From NCBI RefSeq assembly GCF_000367365.1, contig NZ_BARF01000054.1:99209-163208 (forward strand): a DNA stretch of 64,000 bases. Direction: 5' to 3'. The stretch is from Streptomyces prunicolor NBRC 13075. GTDB lineage: Bacteria; Actinomycetota; Actinomycetes; Streptomycetales; Streptomycetaceae. The notes beneath the pieces are model-generated. The model worked only from the letters and a program-made list of their open reading frames with translations, had not been told where the DNA came from and made no database searches. This document shows, piece by piece, positions 44,302 to 53,329 of this stretch (positions within the stretch are counted from its first letter, which is position 1; the number at the start of each line of letters is the position of its first letter). A program made the translations under genes and the position numbers.

Positions 44302-46974
44302 TTACTTGGCCGTGTCGGCGACGAGGCGTTCGACAGCGTCCACGGCCTCGCCGACGGCGGCCGGGTTCTGGCCACCACCCTGGGCCACGTCCGGCTTGCC
44401 GCCACCGCCACCGCCGAGGGTCTTGGCAGCCGCGCGGACCAGGTCGCCGGCCTTGAGACCGCGCTCGCGGGCGGCCTCGTTGGTGGCGATGACGGTGAGC
44501 GGCTTGCCGTTGTTGACCGTGAAGAGGGCTACGACGGCTGCGCGTCCGCCCTGGATACGGCCGCGCACGTCGAGGACCAGCTTGCGCAGGTCGTCGGCGC
44601 TCGTGCCGTCCGGCACCTGGCCGGTGACCAGCGCGACACCGTGCACGTCCTTGGCGGACTCGACGAGACCGGCGGCCGCCCGGAGCACCTTCTCGGCGCG
44701 GAACTTCTCGATCTCCTTCTCGGCGTCCTTCAACTTGCCGAGCATGGCGGAGACCTTCTCCGGAAGCTCCTCCGGGCGCCCCTTGATCAGCTCCTGGAGC
44801 TGGGCGACGACCGTGTGCTCACGCGCGAGGAAGTTGTAGGCGTCGACACCAACGAGCGCTTCGATACGGCGGACTCCGGAGCCGATCGACGACTCGCCGA
44901 GCAGCTTGACCAGGCCGAGCTGCGAGGTGTTGTGGACGTGCGTACCGCCGCACAGCTCCTTGGAGAAGTCGCCGATGGTCACGACGCGGACCCGCTCGCC
45001 GTACTTCTCGCCGAACTCGGCGATGGCGCCCTGCTTCTTGGCCTCGTCGAGGCTGAGGATCTCGGCGTGCACGTCCAGGTCGCGGGCGAGCACCTCGTTG
45101 ATCTTCTGCTCGACGTCGGTCATCACGGCCGTGGGAACCGCGGACGGCGATCCGAAGTCGAAGCGGAAGCGGCCCGGCTGGTTCTCGGAACCGGCCTGCG
45201 CGGCCGTCGGACCCAGCGCGTCACGCAGCGCCTGGTGGGTGAGGTGGGTGGCCGAGTGGGCGCGGGCGATGGCGGTACGGCGGCGGATGTCGATCGCGGC
45301 CTCGGCCTTGGCGCCGACGGTGACCTCGCCGTACTGGACGACGCCCTTGTGAACGTAGACGCCCGGGACCGGCTTCTGGCAGTCGCGGATCTCGATCACG
45401 GCACCGGACTCGACCTTGATGCGGCCGGTGTCGCCGATCTGGCCGCCGCCCTCGGCGTAGAACGGGGTGCGGTCGAGGACGATCTCGACCTCGTCGCCCT
45501 CGGTCGCGGCCGGGGAGGAGACACCGTCGACGAGGATGCCGACGATGGTGGACTCGCCCTGGGTGTCCGAGTAGCCGATGAAGTCGGTCTCGCCGGCCTT
45601 GTCGGCGATCTCGCGGTAGGCACCGACGCCCGCGTGGCCGGTCTTCTTGGCCTGCGCGTCGGCCTTGGCCTGGTCGCGCTGCTGCTTCATCAGTCGCCGG
45701 AAGCCGTCCTCGTCCACGGAAAGGCCCTGTTCGGCGGCCATTTCGAGGGTGAGGTCGATCGGGAAGCCCCAGGTGTCGTGGAGCAGGAACGCCTTGTCGC
45801 CGGCGAGGATCTTGCCGCCCGACTGCTTGGTGTCGGCGATGGCGGTGTCGAGGATGTTGGTGCCGGCCTTCAGCGTCTTGACGAAGGCGGCCTCCTCGGC
45901 GAGGGCCACGGTCTCGATGCGCTGGCGGTCGGTGACGAGCTCGGGGTACTGCTGGCCCATCATCGCGATGACGGTGTCGATGAGGTCCTTGACGACCAGA
46001 CCCGTGGCACCGAGCAGGCGCATGTTGCGGATGGCGCGGCGCATGATGCGGCGCAGGACGTAACCGCGGCCCTCGTTGCCGGGGGTTACGCCGTCGCCGA
46101 TGAGCATCACGGACGTACGCATGTGGTCGGTGACCACGCGCAGGGAGACGTCGGACTCGTGCGACTCGCCGTACTCGACGCCGGTCAGCTCGGTGGCCTT
46201 CTTGATGACGGCCATGGAGGTGTCGATCTCGTACATGTTCTGCACGCCCTGCAGGATCATCGCGAGGCGCTCCAGGCCGAGGCCCGTGTCGATGTTCTTG
46301 CTGGGCAGCTCGCCGAGGATCTCGAAGTCCTCCTTGCCGATGCCCTCGCCGCGCTCGTACTGCATGAAGACGAGGTTCCAGATCTCCACGTACCGCTCGT
46401 CGTTGACGGCGGGGCCGCCCTCGACGCCGAACTCGGGGCCGCGGTCGTAGTTGATCTCGGAGCACGGGCCACAGGGTCCGGGGACGCCCATCGACCAGTA
46501 GTTGTCCTTCTTGCCGAGGCGCTGGATGCGCTCGGCGGGGACGCCGATCTTCTCGCGCCAGATGGTCTCGGCCTCGTCGTCGTCGAGGTAGACCGTGATC
46601 CACAGACGCTCGGGGTCGAGGCCGTAACCACCCTTGTCCTGGGGCGAGGTGAGCAGCTCCCAGGCGTAGGTGATGGCGCCTTCCTTGAAGTAGTCGCCGA
46701 AGGAGAAGTTGCCGCACATCTGGAAGAACGTGCCGTGCCGGGTGGTCTTGCCGACCTCTTCGATGTCGGGCGTGCGCACGCACTTCTGCACGCTGGTGGC
46801 GCGCGGCCACGGCGGCTTGACCTCGCCGAGGAAGTACGGCTTGAAGGGGACCATGCCGGCGGGGACCAGGAGCAGAGTCGGGTCGTCCGCGATGAGCGAC
46901 GCCGAGGGGACGACGGTGTGGCCGCGCTCCTCGTAGAAGCTCAGCCAGCGGCGGCGGATTTCAGCCGACTCCAT
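44302..46974 (-). CDS. alaS: Alanyl-tRNA synthetase
   Basis: 890 residues, full length. It charges tRNA-Ala and edits mischarged Ser and Gly. The N-terminal catalytic domain contains RRRWLSFYEERGHTVVPSAS and MCGNFSFGDYF. The editing domain has HSATHLTHQALRD and, at the zinc site, LCGGTHV. The C-terminal C-Ala domain ends in GGGGGGKPDVAQGGG. It is co-directional with the two small genes upstream, overlapping one by a single base, and ruvX. Confidence 0.98.
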   Translation of the reverse strand: MESAEIRRRWLSFYEERGHTVVPSASLIADDPTLLLVPAGMVPFKPYFLGEVKPPWPRATSVQKCVRTPDIEEVGKTTRHGTFFQMCGNFSFGDYFKEGAITYAWELLTSPQDKGGYGLDPERLWITVYLDDDEAETIWREKIGVPAERIQRLGKKDNYWSMGVPGPCGPCSEINYDRGPEFGVEGGPAVNDERYVEIWNLVFMQYERGEGIGKEDFEILGELPSKNIDTGLGLERLAMILQGVQNMYEIDTSMAVIKKATELTGVEYGESHESDVSLRVVTDHMRTSVMLIGDGVTPGNEGRGYVLRRIMRRAIRNMRLLGATGLVVKDLIDTVIAMMGQQYPELVTDRQRIETVALAEEAAFVKTLKAGTNILDTAIADTKQSGGKILAGDKAFLLHDTWGFPIDLTLEMAAEQGLSVDEDGFRRLMKQQRDQAKADAQAKKTGHAGVGAYREIADKAGETDFIGYSDTQGESTIVGILVDGVSSPAATEGDEVEIVLDRTPFYAEGGGQIGDTGRIKVESGAVIEIRDCQKPVPGVYVHKGVVQYGEVTVGAKAEAAIDIRRRTAIARAHSATHLTHQALRDALGPTAAQAGSENQPGRFRFDFGSPSAVPTAVMTDVEQKINEVLARDLDVHAEILSLDEAKKQGAIAEFGEKYGERVRVVTIGDFSKELCGGTHVHNTSQLGLVKLLGESSIGSGVRRIEALVGVDAYNFLAREHTVVAQLQELIKGRPEELPEKVSAMLGKLKDAEKEIEKFRAEKVLRAAAGLVESAKDVHGVALVTGQVPDGTSADDLRKLVLDVRGRIQGGRAAVVALFTVNNGKPLTVIATNEAARERGLKAGDLVRAAAKTLGGGGGGKPDVAQGGGQNPAAVGEAVDAVERLVADTAK

Positions 46975-47333
46975 CAGTGGTCCTCATTCCGGTTGTACGA
47001 GTACGTCGTCCTGTCGTTTCTTTCGACGGACATCGGGGTGTTGCGGTTCTCGATGGCGATGTGCTGCCGGGGCGCCGGGAGTTCGGGGTCGACCGGGGCG
47101 TTGATCCCCAGCGCGTCACCGAGTTCGGCCTCGCGCTGGGCCATGCCCGCGCGGACGTCGAGCGCGAAGTGCACCGCGCTGTCCTTGAGCTTGTGGCCCG
47201 CTTCGAGCGCCTTGTTGGCCGCGGCGACGGCGAGGTGCTCGGGGGTCAGCTGCTTCAGCTTGCGATTGACCTTGGTGGTCGCCCAGACACCGGCGGCTAC
47301 GCCCGTGCCGAACCAGAACGTACGGCGGAACAT
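46974..47333 (-). CDS. Small conserved actinobacterial protein (DUF6167-like) upstream of alaS
   Basis: 119 residues. A short N-terminal hydrophobic segment (WFGTGVAAGVWATT) is followed by KVNRKLKQLTPEHLAVAAANKA and a helical region, and a polar tail. It resembles the DUF6167 family found next to alaS in actinobacteria. The stop shares one base with the alaS start, so the genes are coupled. Role unknown. Confidence 0.75.
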   Translation of the reverse strand: MFRRTFWFGTGVAAGVWATTKVNRKLKQLTPEHLAVAAANKALEAGHKLKDSAVHFALDVRAGMAQREAELGDALGINAPVDPELPAPRQHIAIENRNTPMSVERNDRTTYSYNRNEDH

Positions 47334-47340
47334 CGCTCGG

Positions 47341-47787
47341 TCAGTCCTTCTTCCGGGTGCGCTTGCCCCGCCGTCCGGCCGGGACGGTACGGCCCACGAT
47401 CACCGTACGACGGGACGCCCCGGACGGCGCGGGCACGTCCTCGCGGCGGCCGCCCAGGGCCCGGCGGACGCCGTAGCCGAAGGCCGCGACCTTGACGAGG
47501 GGCCCGCCGAAGGTGGAGGCGACGGTGGTGGACAGTGCGGAGGCGTTCGAGGTGACTTCCTGGACGTCGGTGGCGATCGCGTCGACCCGGTCGATCTGGG
47601 TCTGCGCGGAGCGCACCGCCGCGGAGGCGTCCGCCAGCAGCGGCACGGCCTGATCGGTCACGTCCGCGACCAGCTTGGTGGTCGCCTTGAGCGTCTGGGC
47701 CAGCCTCACCAGTGCGACGGCGAGGAACGAGACCAGGATCGCCCAGAAGACGGCCACCAGGATCCCGGCCACCTCTCCACCGGACAC
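47341..47787 (-). CDS. DUF948-domain membrane protein
   Basis: 148 residues from GTG at 47787. One N-terminal membrane helix (VAGILVAVFWAILVSFLAVAL, about residues 6-26) is followed by a helical stalk LKATTKLVADVTDQAVPLLA and a basic C-terminus. This is the layout of DUF948 proteins, which resemble methyl-accepting-type coiled coils. It lies 7 bases before the DUF6167-like gene. Function unknown. Confidence 0.8.
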   Translation of the reverse strand: MSGGEVAGILVAVFWAILVSFLAVALVRLAQTLKATTKLVADVTDQAVPLLADASAAVRSAQTQIDRVDAIATDVQEVTSNASALSTTVASTFGGPLVKVAAFGYGVRRALGGRREDVPAPSGASRRTVIVGRTVPAGRRGKRTRKKD

Positions 47788-47801
47788 CTGACACCCGCTC
47801 T

Positions 47802-47908
47802 CGTAAACACCTGTTGATGACTCGTCCGAGCCTATCGCGCCGGAGGCGGCGCCCCGTAAACACCTGTGGATAACCGGGCCCGAGCCTATCGCGCCGGGGG
47901 TGGCGCTC
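47802..47908. repeat. Tandem duplication of about 53 bp in the divergent promoter region
   Basis: Unit 1 (47802-47854) and unit 2 (47855-47908) share CGTAAACACCTGT at the start and CGAGCCTATCGCGCCGG in the middle. Unit 2 also carries the 9-mer TGTGGATAA (47865-47873). It separates the DUF948 gene from the STAND ATPase gene. Confidence 0.85.
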
Positions 47909-47992
47909 CGTACCGCATTACCGCCCCGCGCGCGGTGGAGTTGGGCGAAGCGATTGTACGGACTGAATACGGTTCAGTACGCTCCGTGTTCC

Positions 47993-50164
47993 ATGCGAGC
48001 TTCCCATGGCGGCGACGCCACCGCGGACGGCAATCTACCCCTCGAACCCGACCGGTTCGTGGGCCGCTCGGCCGAACTCACCGAGCTGGCCCGGGCGCTC
48101 GACGCCTCGCGTCTGGTCACGGTGACCGGCCCCGGCGGGGTCGGCAAGTCCCGGCTCGCGGCCCACGCGGCGGCCCTCTCCGCACCCCCGGACGGGGTGT
48201 GGCGGGTGGAGCTGGCGGCGGTGCGCGACCCGGAACTCGTGGGCTTCGCGGTCGTGGAGGCGCTGGGGCTGACGGATCACACCGCACGGTTGCCGCGTGA
48301 GGCGCTGCTCGCTCACTTGACGGATCGTCAACTGCTGTTGGTGCTGGACGGGTTCGAGCATCTGGTGGAGGTGTGCGCCTCGCTGGTGGCCGAGTTGCTC
48401 GGGCGGGCGCCGGGGCTGCGGGTGCTCGCGGTGGGGCGGCGGCCGTTGGAGCTGTCGGGTGAACGGGTGGTCGCGCTGGCGCCGTTGGGCGAGGACGAGG
48501 CGGTGGAGCTGTTCGCCGACCGGGCCGCGCAGCAGGGGGTCGCCCTCGATGAAGACGACCCGGATGTACGGGAGTTGTGCCGACGGCTCGACGGGATTCC
48601 CCTTGCCGTCGAACTGGCGGCGGGGCGGCTGCGGGCGCTGGCGCCCGGGGAGTTGCTGGCACGGTTCGACGACCGGTTCCGGCTGCTGGCCGGCGGGCGC
48701 AGGGACGCGCTGCCCCGGCATCAGACGTTGCGTACGGCGATCGGTTGGAGCCATGAACTGTGCACGCCCCAGGAGCGGTTGCTGTGGGCACGGCTGTCGG
48801 TATTCGCCGGACGCTTCGACCTGGAGGCCGCCGAGTACGTGTGCGGCGGCGACGGATTACCTTCGGACAGCGTCCTCGACGTGCTGTCCGAACTCCTCGC
48901 ACAGTCCGTGGTCGTCCGCGAGGAGACTCCGACGGGCATGCGCTACCGGATGCTCGACACGATCCGGGCCTACGGCGCCGACTGGCTGGAGGCGACCGGG
49001 GACGCGGCCCGGCTGCGGCGGCGGCACCGCGACTGGTATCTGGGGCTGGCCACTTGGTGCGAGCTGGACTGGTTCTCGCCGCGCCAGGGCGAGGTCGCCG
49101 CGCGGGTCGAGGCGGAGCTGCCGAATCTGCGCGGCGCCCTGGAGTACTGCCTGACCGAGCCGGACGAGACACACCTGGGCCAGTACCTCGCGGGCTCCCT
49201 GTGGTTCTACTGGGCGGGCTGCGGGCGCCTCGCGGAGGGCCGGCACTGGCTGGAGCAGGCCGTGCAGCTGGACGCCGAGGACACGGCCAACGACCAGTCG
49301 CGGCTGAAGGCCCTGTGGGTGCTCGGCTATGTGGCGATCCTCCAGGGCGACACCGTGCCCGCGCTGGCCGCGCTCCAGGAGTGCCGCGAGGAGGCCGACC
49401 ACGCGGCGAACCCCACGGCGGTCGCGTACGCCGAACACCGCACCGGCTGCCTGGCGTTGGTCACGGACGACATGCCGCGCGCGGAGACCCTGCTGCGCTC
49501 GGCGCTCGACCGCTATCAGCAGATCGGCGAGCTCAACAGCAACGTACTGATGGGCCAGGTCGAGCTGGCGATGACCCGGGCGTTCCAGGGCGATCTGGCG
49601 GACGCGGTGAAGCTGTGCGAGGACGTCCGCCGCGTGTGCGAGGACCACGGCGAGCGCTGGACCCGGGCGTACGCGCTGTACGTCCTGGCCTACGTCGCCT
49701 GGAGCGACGGCGAACTCCCGCTGGCGCGCGACCTGTTGGCGGACTGTCTGGGCAGCGCGCACGGCTTCCGCGATCTGCTGGGCTCGGTGCTCGCGGTCGA
49801 GCTGCTGGCCCTGGTGACGGCGGCGGAGGGCGATGCCGCCGAGGCCGCCCTGCTGCAAGGCGCGGCGGGCGGGATGTGGCCGTCGGTGGGGCTGCCGCTG
49901 TTCGGCTCGGCGTACTACAACGCGCCGCACGAGCTGTGCGAGGCGATGGCCCGCGAGCGCCTCGGCGACGAGAGGTACGCGGAGTGCGTACGGGAGGGGG
50001 CGCGGCTGGGCCGTGAGGAGGCCGTGGCGCGGGCGCTGGGGCCGTCCCGGGCGCTGGACGCGGTGCCGGTGCCGCGCGGCCCGGTGCGGCCCACTGCGGT
50101 GAGCGTGGACATGCGAAAGCCCGCCGCCTCGCCCACCCGGAAGGGCGGGGAGACGGCGGGCTGA
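47993..50164 (+). CDS. STAND/NB-ARC ATPase, AfsR-like regulator core without a DNA-binding domain
   Basis: 723 residues from ATG at 47993 (no clear SD; a GTG at 47900 would add 31 residues). After RFVGRSAELTELARAL comes Walker A GPGGVGKSRLAAH (about 46-58), Walker B LLLVLDGFEHL and the GxPLA motif DGIPLAVELAAGRL. The C-terminal half is all-helical and looks like TPR repeats. It resembles the ATPase and TPR part of AfsR/LuxR-type regulators, but I see no winged helix at the N-terminus and no LuxR HTH at the C-terminus. Codon 289 is TTA. It may act by protein contacts as a late-growth switch. Neighbours give no clue to its partner. Confidence 0.8.
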   Translation: MRASHGGDATADGNLPLEPDRFVGRSAELTELARALDASRLVTVTGPGGVGKSRLAAHAAALSAPPDGVWRVELAAVRDPELVGFAVVEALGLTDHTARLPREALLAHLTDRQLLLVLDGFEHLVEVCASLVAELLGRAPGLRVLAVGRRPLELSGERVVALAPLGEDEAVELFADRAAQQGVALDEDDPDVRELCRRLDGIPLAVELAAGRLRALAPGELLARFDDRFRLLAGGRRDALPRHQTLRTAIGWSHELCTPQERLLWARLSVFAGRFDLEAAEYVCGGDGLPSDSVLDVLSELLAQSVVVREETPTGMRYRMLDTIRAYGADWLEATGDAARLRRRHRDWYLGLATWCELDWFSPRQGEVAARVEAELPNLRGALEYCLTEPDETHLGQYLAGSLWFYWAGCGRLAEGRHWLEQAVQLDAEDTANDQSRLKALWVLGYVAILQGDTVPALAALQECREEADHAANPTAVAYAEHRTGCLALVTDDMPRAETLLRSALDRYQQIGELNSNVLMGQVELAMTRAFQGDLADAVKLCEDVRRVCEDHGERWTRAYALYVLAYVAWSDGELPLARDLLADCLGSAHGFRDLLGSVLAVELLALVTAAEGDAAEAALLQGAAGGMWPSVGLPLFGSAYYNAPHELCEAMARERLGDERYAECVREGARLGREEAVARALGPSRALDAVPVPRGPVRPTAVSVDMRKPAASPTRKGGETAG
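48857..48859 (+). other. TTA codon (Leu289) in the STAND ATPase gene
   Basis: In frame with the ATG at 47993 (864 bases, 288 codons), in the peptide GGDGLPSDS. A candidate bldA control point; I found only one other in-frame TTA in the window. Confidence 0.88.
50118..50162. terminator. Convergent terminator overlapping the 3' end of the STAND gene
   Basis: Arms AGCCCGCCG (50118-50126) and CGGCGGGCT (50154-50162) enclose an inner stem of CGCCC and GGGCG. It ends at the STAND stop and lies just before the rpsD stop on the other strand. Confidence 0.7.
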
Positions 50165-50195
50165 CGCGAAAGGTGGTGCTACGTCCGTGAGGTGA

Positions 50196-50810
50196 TCAGC
50201 GGGCGTAGTACTCGACGACGAGCTGCTCGTCGCAGATCACCGGGATCTCCTTGCGGTTCGGCTCGCGGTCCAGGCGGAACGCCAGGGCGCCGAGGTTCAC
50301 CTGGAGGTAGCGCGGGGTCTCGCCGTCGGGGGCGAAGCCACCGGCGCGGGAAACCTCGAACAGGGTCTTGCTGCGGCTGCGCTCGCGCACCATCACGACG
50401 TCGTCGGGCTTGACGCGGAACGACGGCTTGTCGACCTTGCCACCGTTGACCTCGATGTGGCCGTGAACGACCATCTGGCGGGCCTGGTAGATCGTGCGGG
50501 CGATGCCCGAACGAAGGACCAGGGCGTCGAGACGACGCTCCAGCTCGATGATCAGGGCCTCACCGGTCTTGCCCTGGACCTTGGAGGCACGCTCGTAGGC
50601 GCGGACGAGCTGGCGCTCGGACACGTCGTACTGCGCGCGCAGACGCTGCTTCTCCAGCAGACGGACCTTGTAGTCCGAGTTCTGCTTGCGGCCACGACCG
50701 TGCTCACCCGGCGGGTAGGGACGGGCCTCGAAGTACTTGACGGCCTTCGGGGTCAGCGCGATGCCGAGGGCACGCGACTTCTTGACCTTGGGGCGGGGCT
50801 GATTCGCCAC
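50196..50810 (-). CDS. rpsD: 30S ribosomal protein S4
   Basis: 204 residues. Primary 16S rRNA-binding protein that starts 30S assembly. The N-terminal RPKVKKSRALGIALTPKAVK, the S4 domain RLDALVLRSGIARTIYQARQMVVHGHIEVNG and the C-terminus QLVVEYYAR are family signatures. It is a lone gene here, not in the alpha operon, as is usual in Streptomyces. About 300 bases of leader precede it. Confidence 0.97.
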   Translation of the reverse strand: MANQPRPKVKKSRALGIALTPKAVKYFEARPYPPGEHGRGRKQNSDYKVRLLEKQRLRAQYDVSERQLVRAYERASKVQGKTGEALIIELERRLDALVLRSGIARTIYQARQMVVHGHIEVNGGKVDKPSFRVKPDDVVMVRERSRSKTLFEVSRAGGFAPDGETPRYLQVNLGALAFRLDREPNRKEIPVICDEQLVVEYYAR

Positions 50811-51110
50811 TGCTTATTCCTTTTCCTTTTCGGCTGCCTCAGGGTTAGGGGAGGTCGCATCCGCAGCCGGGGGAATCCCAACAGGTCCACGAGGGACTTG
50901 CCAGGCTGCCGTTCCCCTGGTCTGGGCACATGTGCAGCACACGAACGGCCCACCGACCGGTCCCGGAACCCCGGGTGGTGGTGGGCTGCCCGCGACACCT
51001 ACGACGGTGCGCGACGCTCCTGGATCAGAAGATCCGGCTGGTTGTCCCGCCTGAGGCGCCGACCGGAGTCGGACACGGGACGCAGCACTGCGCAGGATTC
51101 TACAGGGTGC
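50811..51110 (-). promoter_or_regulatory. Long leader and promoter region of rpsD
   Basis: 300 bases between rarA and rpsD hold no credible ORF. On the minus strand TAGAAT near 51100 could be a -10 box. Inside lies a hairpin 50948-50986 (outer GCCCACC / GGTGGGC, inner CCCGG / CCGGG) and a palindrome GCACATGTGC at 50926-50935. S4 controls its own synthesis in other bacteria, so a control leader is possible. Confidence 0.45.
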
Positions 51111-52466
51111 TCAGGACCGCTTACGACCAAGGTGTTTCCTGGTCCACTCCACGGCGTCCGCGTACCGCGCCTCGGCGCCGTGCCGGGTCGGCTCGTAGTA
51201 CTCGCGGTCCTTCAGCTCCTCCGGGGCGTACTGCTGCTCGGCGATCCCCTCGGGCAGATCGTGCGGATAGACGTACCCCTGGGCATGCCCGAGCTTGGCT
51301 GCGCCCTTGTAGTGCCCGTCCCGCAGATGCATCGGCACCGGGCCCGCGTGCCCCTTGCGTACGTCCTCCATGGCGGCGCCGATCGCCATGGTCGCCGCGT
51401 TCGACTTGGGGGCCAGCGCGAGCGCGATGGTGGCGTGGCTGAGGGTGAGCGCGGCCTCCGGGAAGCCGATCATCGCTACGGCCTGGGCGGCGGCGACCGC
51501 GATCGGCAGGGCGTTGGGATCGGCGAGGCCGATGTCCTCGCTCGCGGAGATCATCAGGCGGCGGGCGATGAAGCGGGGGTCCTCGCCGGCCTCGATCATG
51601 CGGGCGAGGTAGTGCAGCGCCGCGTCGACGTCCGAACCCCGGATGGACTTGATGAGGGCGCTGGCCACGTCGTAGTGCTGGTCGCCGTCGCGGTCGTACT
51701 TCACCGCCGCGCGGTCGACGGTCTCCTCCAGGGTCTGGAGGGTGATGTCCGGCTCGCCCTTGTCGAGGGCGGCCCCGGCGGCGGCCTCCAGGGCGGTCAG
51801 CGCGCGCCGGGCGTCGCCGCCGGCGATGCGCAGCAGGTGGTTCTCGCTGTCCTCGGGGAGGGTGACCGCGTCCTTCAGGCCGCGCTCGTCGGACAGGGCC
51901 CGGCGGAGCAGGGCGCGCAGGTCGTCGTCGGTGAGGGGTTCGAGGGTCAGGAGGAGGGAGCGGGACAGGAGCGGGGAGATCACCGAGAAGTACGGGTTCT
52001 CCGTCGTCGCCGCGATCAGGGTGATCCAGCGGTTCTCGACGGCCGGGAGCAGGGAGTCCTGCTGGGCCTTGCTGAAGCGGTGGATCTCGTCGAGGAAGAG
52101 GACGGTCTCCTTGCCGAAGCCGCCGGTGGCGCGGCGGGCACCTTCGATGACCGCGCGGACCTCCTTGACCCCGGCGGTGATCGCGGACAGCTCCACGAAC
52201 CGCTTGTTGGTCGCCTTGGAGACGACGTACGCGAGGGTCGTCTTGCCGGTGCCGGGCGGGCCCCAGAGGATCACCGAGGAAGCTCCGGCGGGGCCGCCCG
52301 CGCCCTCGCCGACCAGTCGGCGCAGGGGTGAGCCCGGCTTCAGGAGGTGCTGCTGGCCCACGACCTCGTCGAGGGTGCGCGGGCGCATCCGTACCGCCAG
52401 GGGACTGCTGGACGGGTCCTTCTCCTGGCGTTCTTCGGCTGCGGCGGTGAAAAGGTCGGGCTCCAC
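51111..52466 (-). CDS. rarA: Replication-associated recombination protein A (RarA/MgsA family)
   Basis: 451 residues from GTG at 52466. AAA+ ATPase related to the clamp-loader gamma subunit, acting at stalled forks. The N-terminal PLAVRMRPRTLDEVVGQQHLL, Walker A ILWGPPGTGKTTLAYV, Walker B VLFLDEIHRFSKAQQD and sensor 1 LIAATTENPYFSVISPLLSR are intact, followed by the tetramerisation domain with HYDVASALIKSIRGSDVDAA. rpsD lies downstream after about 300 bases. Confidence 0.95.
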   Translation of the reverse strand: MEPDLFTAAAEERQEKDPSSSPLAVRMRPRTLDEVVGQQHLLKPGSPLRRLVGEGAGGPAGASSVILWGPPGTGKTTLAYVVSKATNKRFVELSAITAGVKEVRAVIEGARRATGGFGKETVLFLDEIHRFSKAQQDSLLPAVENRWITLIAATTENPYFSVISPLLSRSLLLTLEPLTDDDLRALLRRALSDERGLKDAVTLPEDSENHLLRIAGGDARRALTALEAAAGAALDKGEPDITLQTLEETVDRAAVKYDRDGDQHYDVASALIKSIRGSDVDAALHYLARMIEAGEDPRFIARRLMISASEDIGLADPNALPIAVAAAQAVAMIGFPEAALTLSHATIALALAPKSNAATMAIGAAMEDVRKGHAGPVPMHLRDGHYKGAAKLGHAQGYVYPHDLPEGIAEQQYAPEELKDREYYEPTRHGAEARYADAVEWTRKHLGRKRS

Positions 52467-52530
52467 GTTCAAAACCCTATGTCACGCCACTGACAATCCG
52501 GTCAGGGCCGGGGTCAGGGCCGGACAGGTC

Positions 52531-53187
52531 CTAGGCCCAGAGCTGAGTGCCCCAACGGGTCAGGATCAGCATGGCGATGATGCCGACGTGGGTGACCGGG
52601 AGGACCCAGGTGAACTCGCCCAGGAAGTTCTTGACCGGGCGGGGTGCCTTCAGGAAGTCGTTGCGGATGTTGAACGACGTGACGTACCAGAACATCGTGA
52701 TCGTGGCGACCCAGGCCAGCGAGCACCACAGGCACAGTGCGTTGATCCGGTACAGCGACTGGAACTGCAGCCAGGTGCAGAAGGCCACCCCGAAGAGCGT
52801 GCCGAAGTTGAAGGTCAGCCAGTACCAGCGCGGGAACTGGACCCGGGTCAGCAGGCTGATGCCGACGCAGATGACGATGCCGTAGGCGACCAGGCCGAGC
52901 ATCGGGTTCGGGAAGCCGAAGGCGGCGGCCTGCTTGCTCTCCATGACGCTGCCGCAGGAGACGATCGGGTTGAGGCTGCAGCTCGGGGTGAACGTCTTGC
53001 CCGCGAGCTTGCCTTCGAGGATCTTGAACTTGTCGATCGTGATGACCCACGCGGCGAGCAGGCCGGCCGCACCGGTGATCACCAGCAGCAGGGCGAAGGC
53101 CCGGCTGGCGCCGACCGTGCGCGGCTCCGCGGCCGTGTGCTCCGGCTCGGAGTCGGTGTCGACGTCCTTCACTGTCGTCTTGCTCAT
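52531..53187 (-). CDS. Vitamin K epoxide reductase (VKOR) family membrane protein
   Basis: 218 residues from ATG at 53187 (a GTG one codon earlier is possible). Five hydrophobic segments. The redox Cys pair of the loop lies in CSLNPIVSCGSVM and the quinone-side CXXC is CLWC. In actinobacteria VKOR reoxidises DsbA-type proteins and so drives disulfide formation outside the membrane. No thioredoxin-like partner is adjacent here. It lies 64 bases upstream of rarA on the same strand and is divergent from the ABC exporter. Confidence 0.92.
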   Translation of the reverse strand: MSKTTVKDVDTDSEPEHTAAEPRTVGASRAFALLLVITGAAGLLAAWVITIDKFKILEGKLAGKTFTPSCSLNPIVSCGSVMESKQAAAFGFPNPMLGLVAYGIVICVGISLLTRVQFPRWYWLTFNFGTLFGVAFCTWLQFQSLYRINALCLWCSLAWVATITMFWYVTSFNIRNDFLKAPRPVKNFLGEFTWVLPVTHVGIIAMLILTRWGTQLWA

Positions 53188-53254
53188 CACGCCGATCCGT
53201 CACTTGAGAGTTGGACCTTCTTCGGGCACGGCCATTGTGCCGCACGCGCACCTC

Positions 53255-53274
53255 TGTCCACCGTTCGATGGACA
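53255..53274. promoter_or_regulatory. Inverted repeat upstream of the ABC-TCS operon
   Basis: TGTCCA-N8-TGGACA, 55 bases before the ATPase start. A NarL-type regulator such as the one encoded at the operon end would bind as a dimer to a site like this. Confidence 0.5.
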
Positions 53275-53329
53275 TAAGGAAGTACGCACGGTCGTCCCTG
53301 AGCGCTCGATTCCGGACGATGCTCGTCGC

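Noticed and set aside
44143..47817. 1224-codon open frame on the + strand opposite alaS and neighbours
   Set aside because: It runs across several real genes of the other strand, has low-complexity composition and no motif. It is a GC-bias shadow.
47865..47873. DnaA box, with another at 21932-21940, as a possible origin
   Set aside because: Single 9-mers without clustering, AT-rich unwinding region or dnaA/dnaN neighbours; expected by chance at this window size or as minor binding sites.
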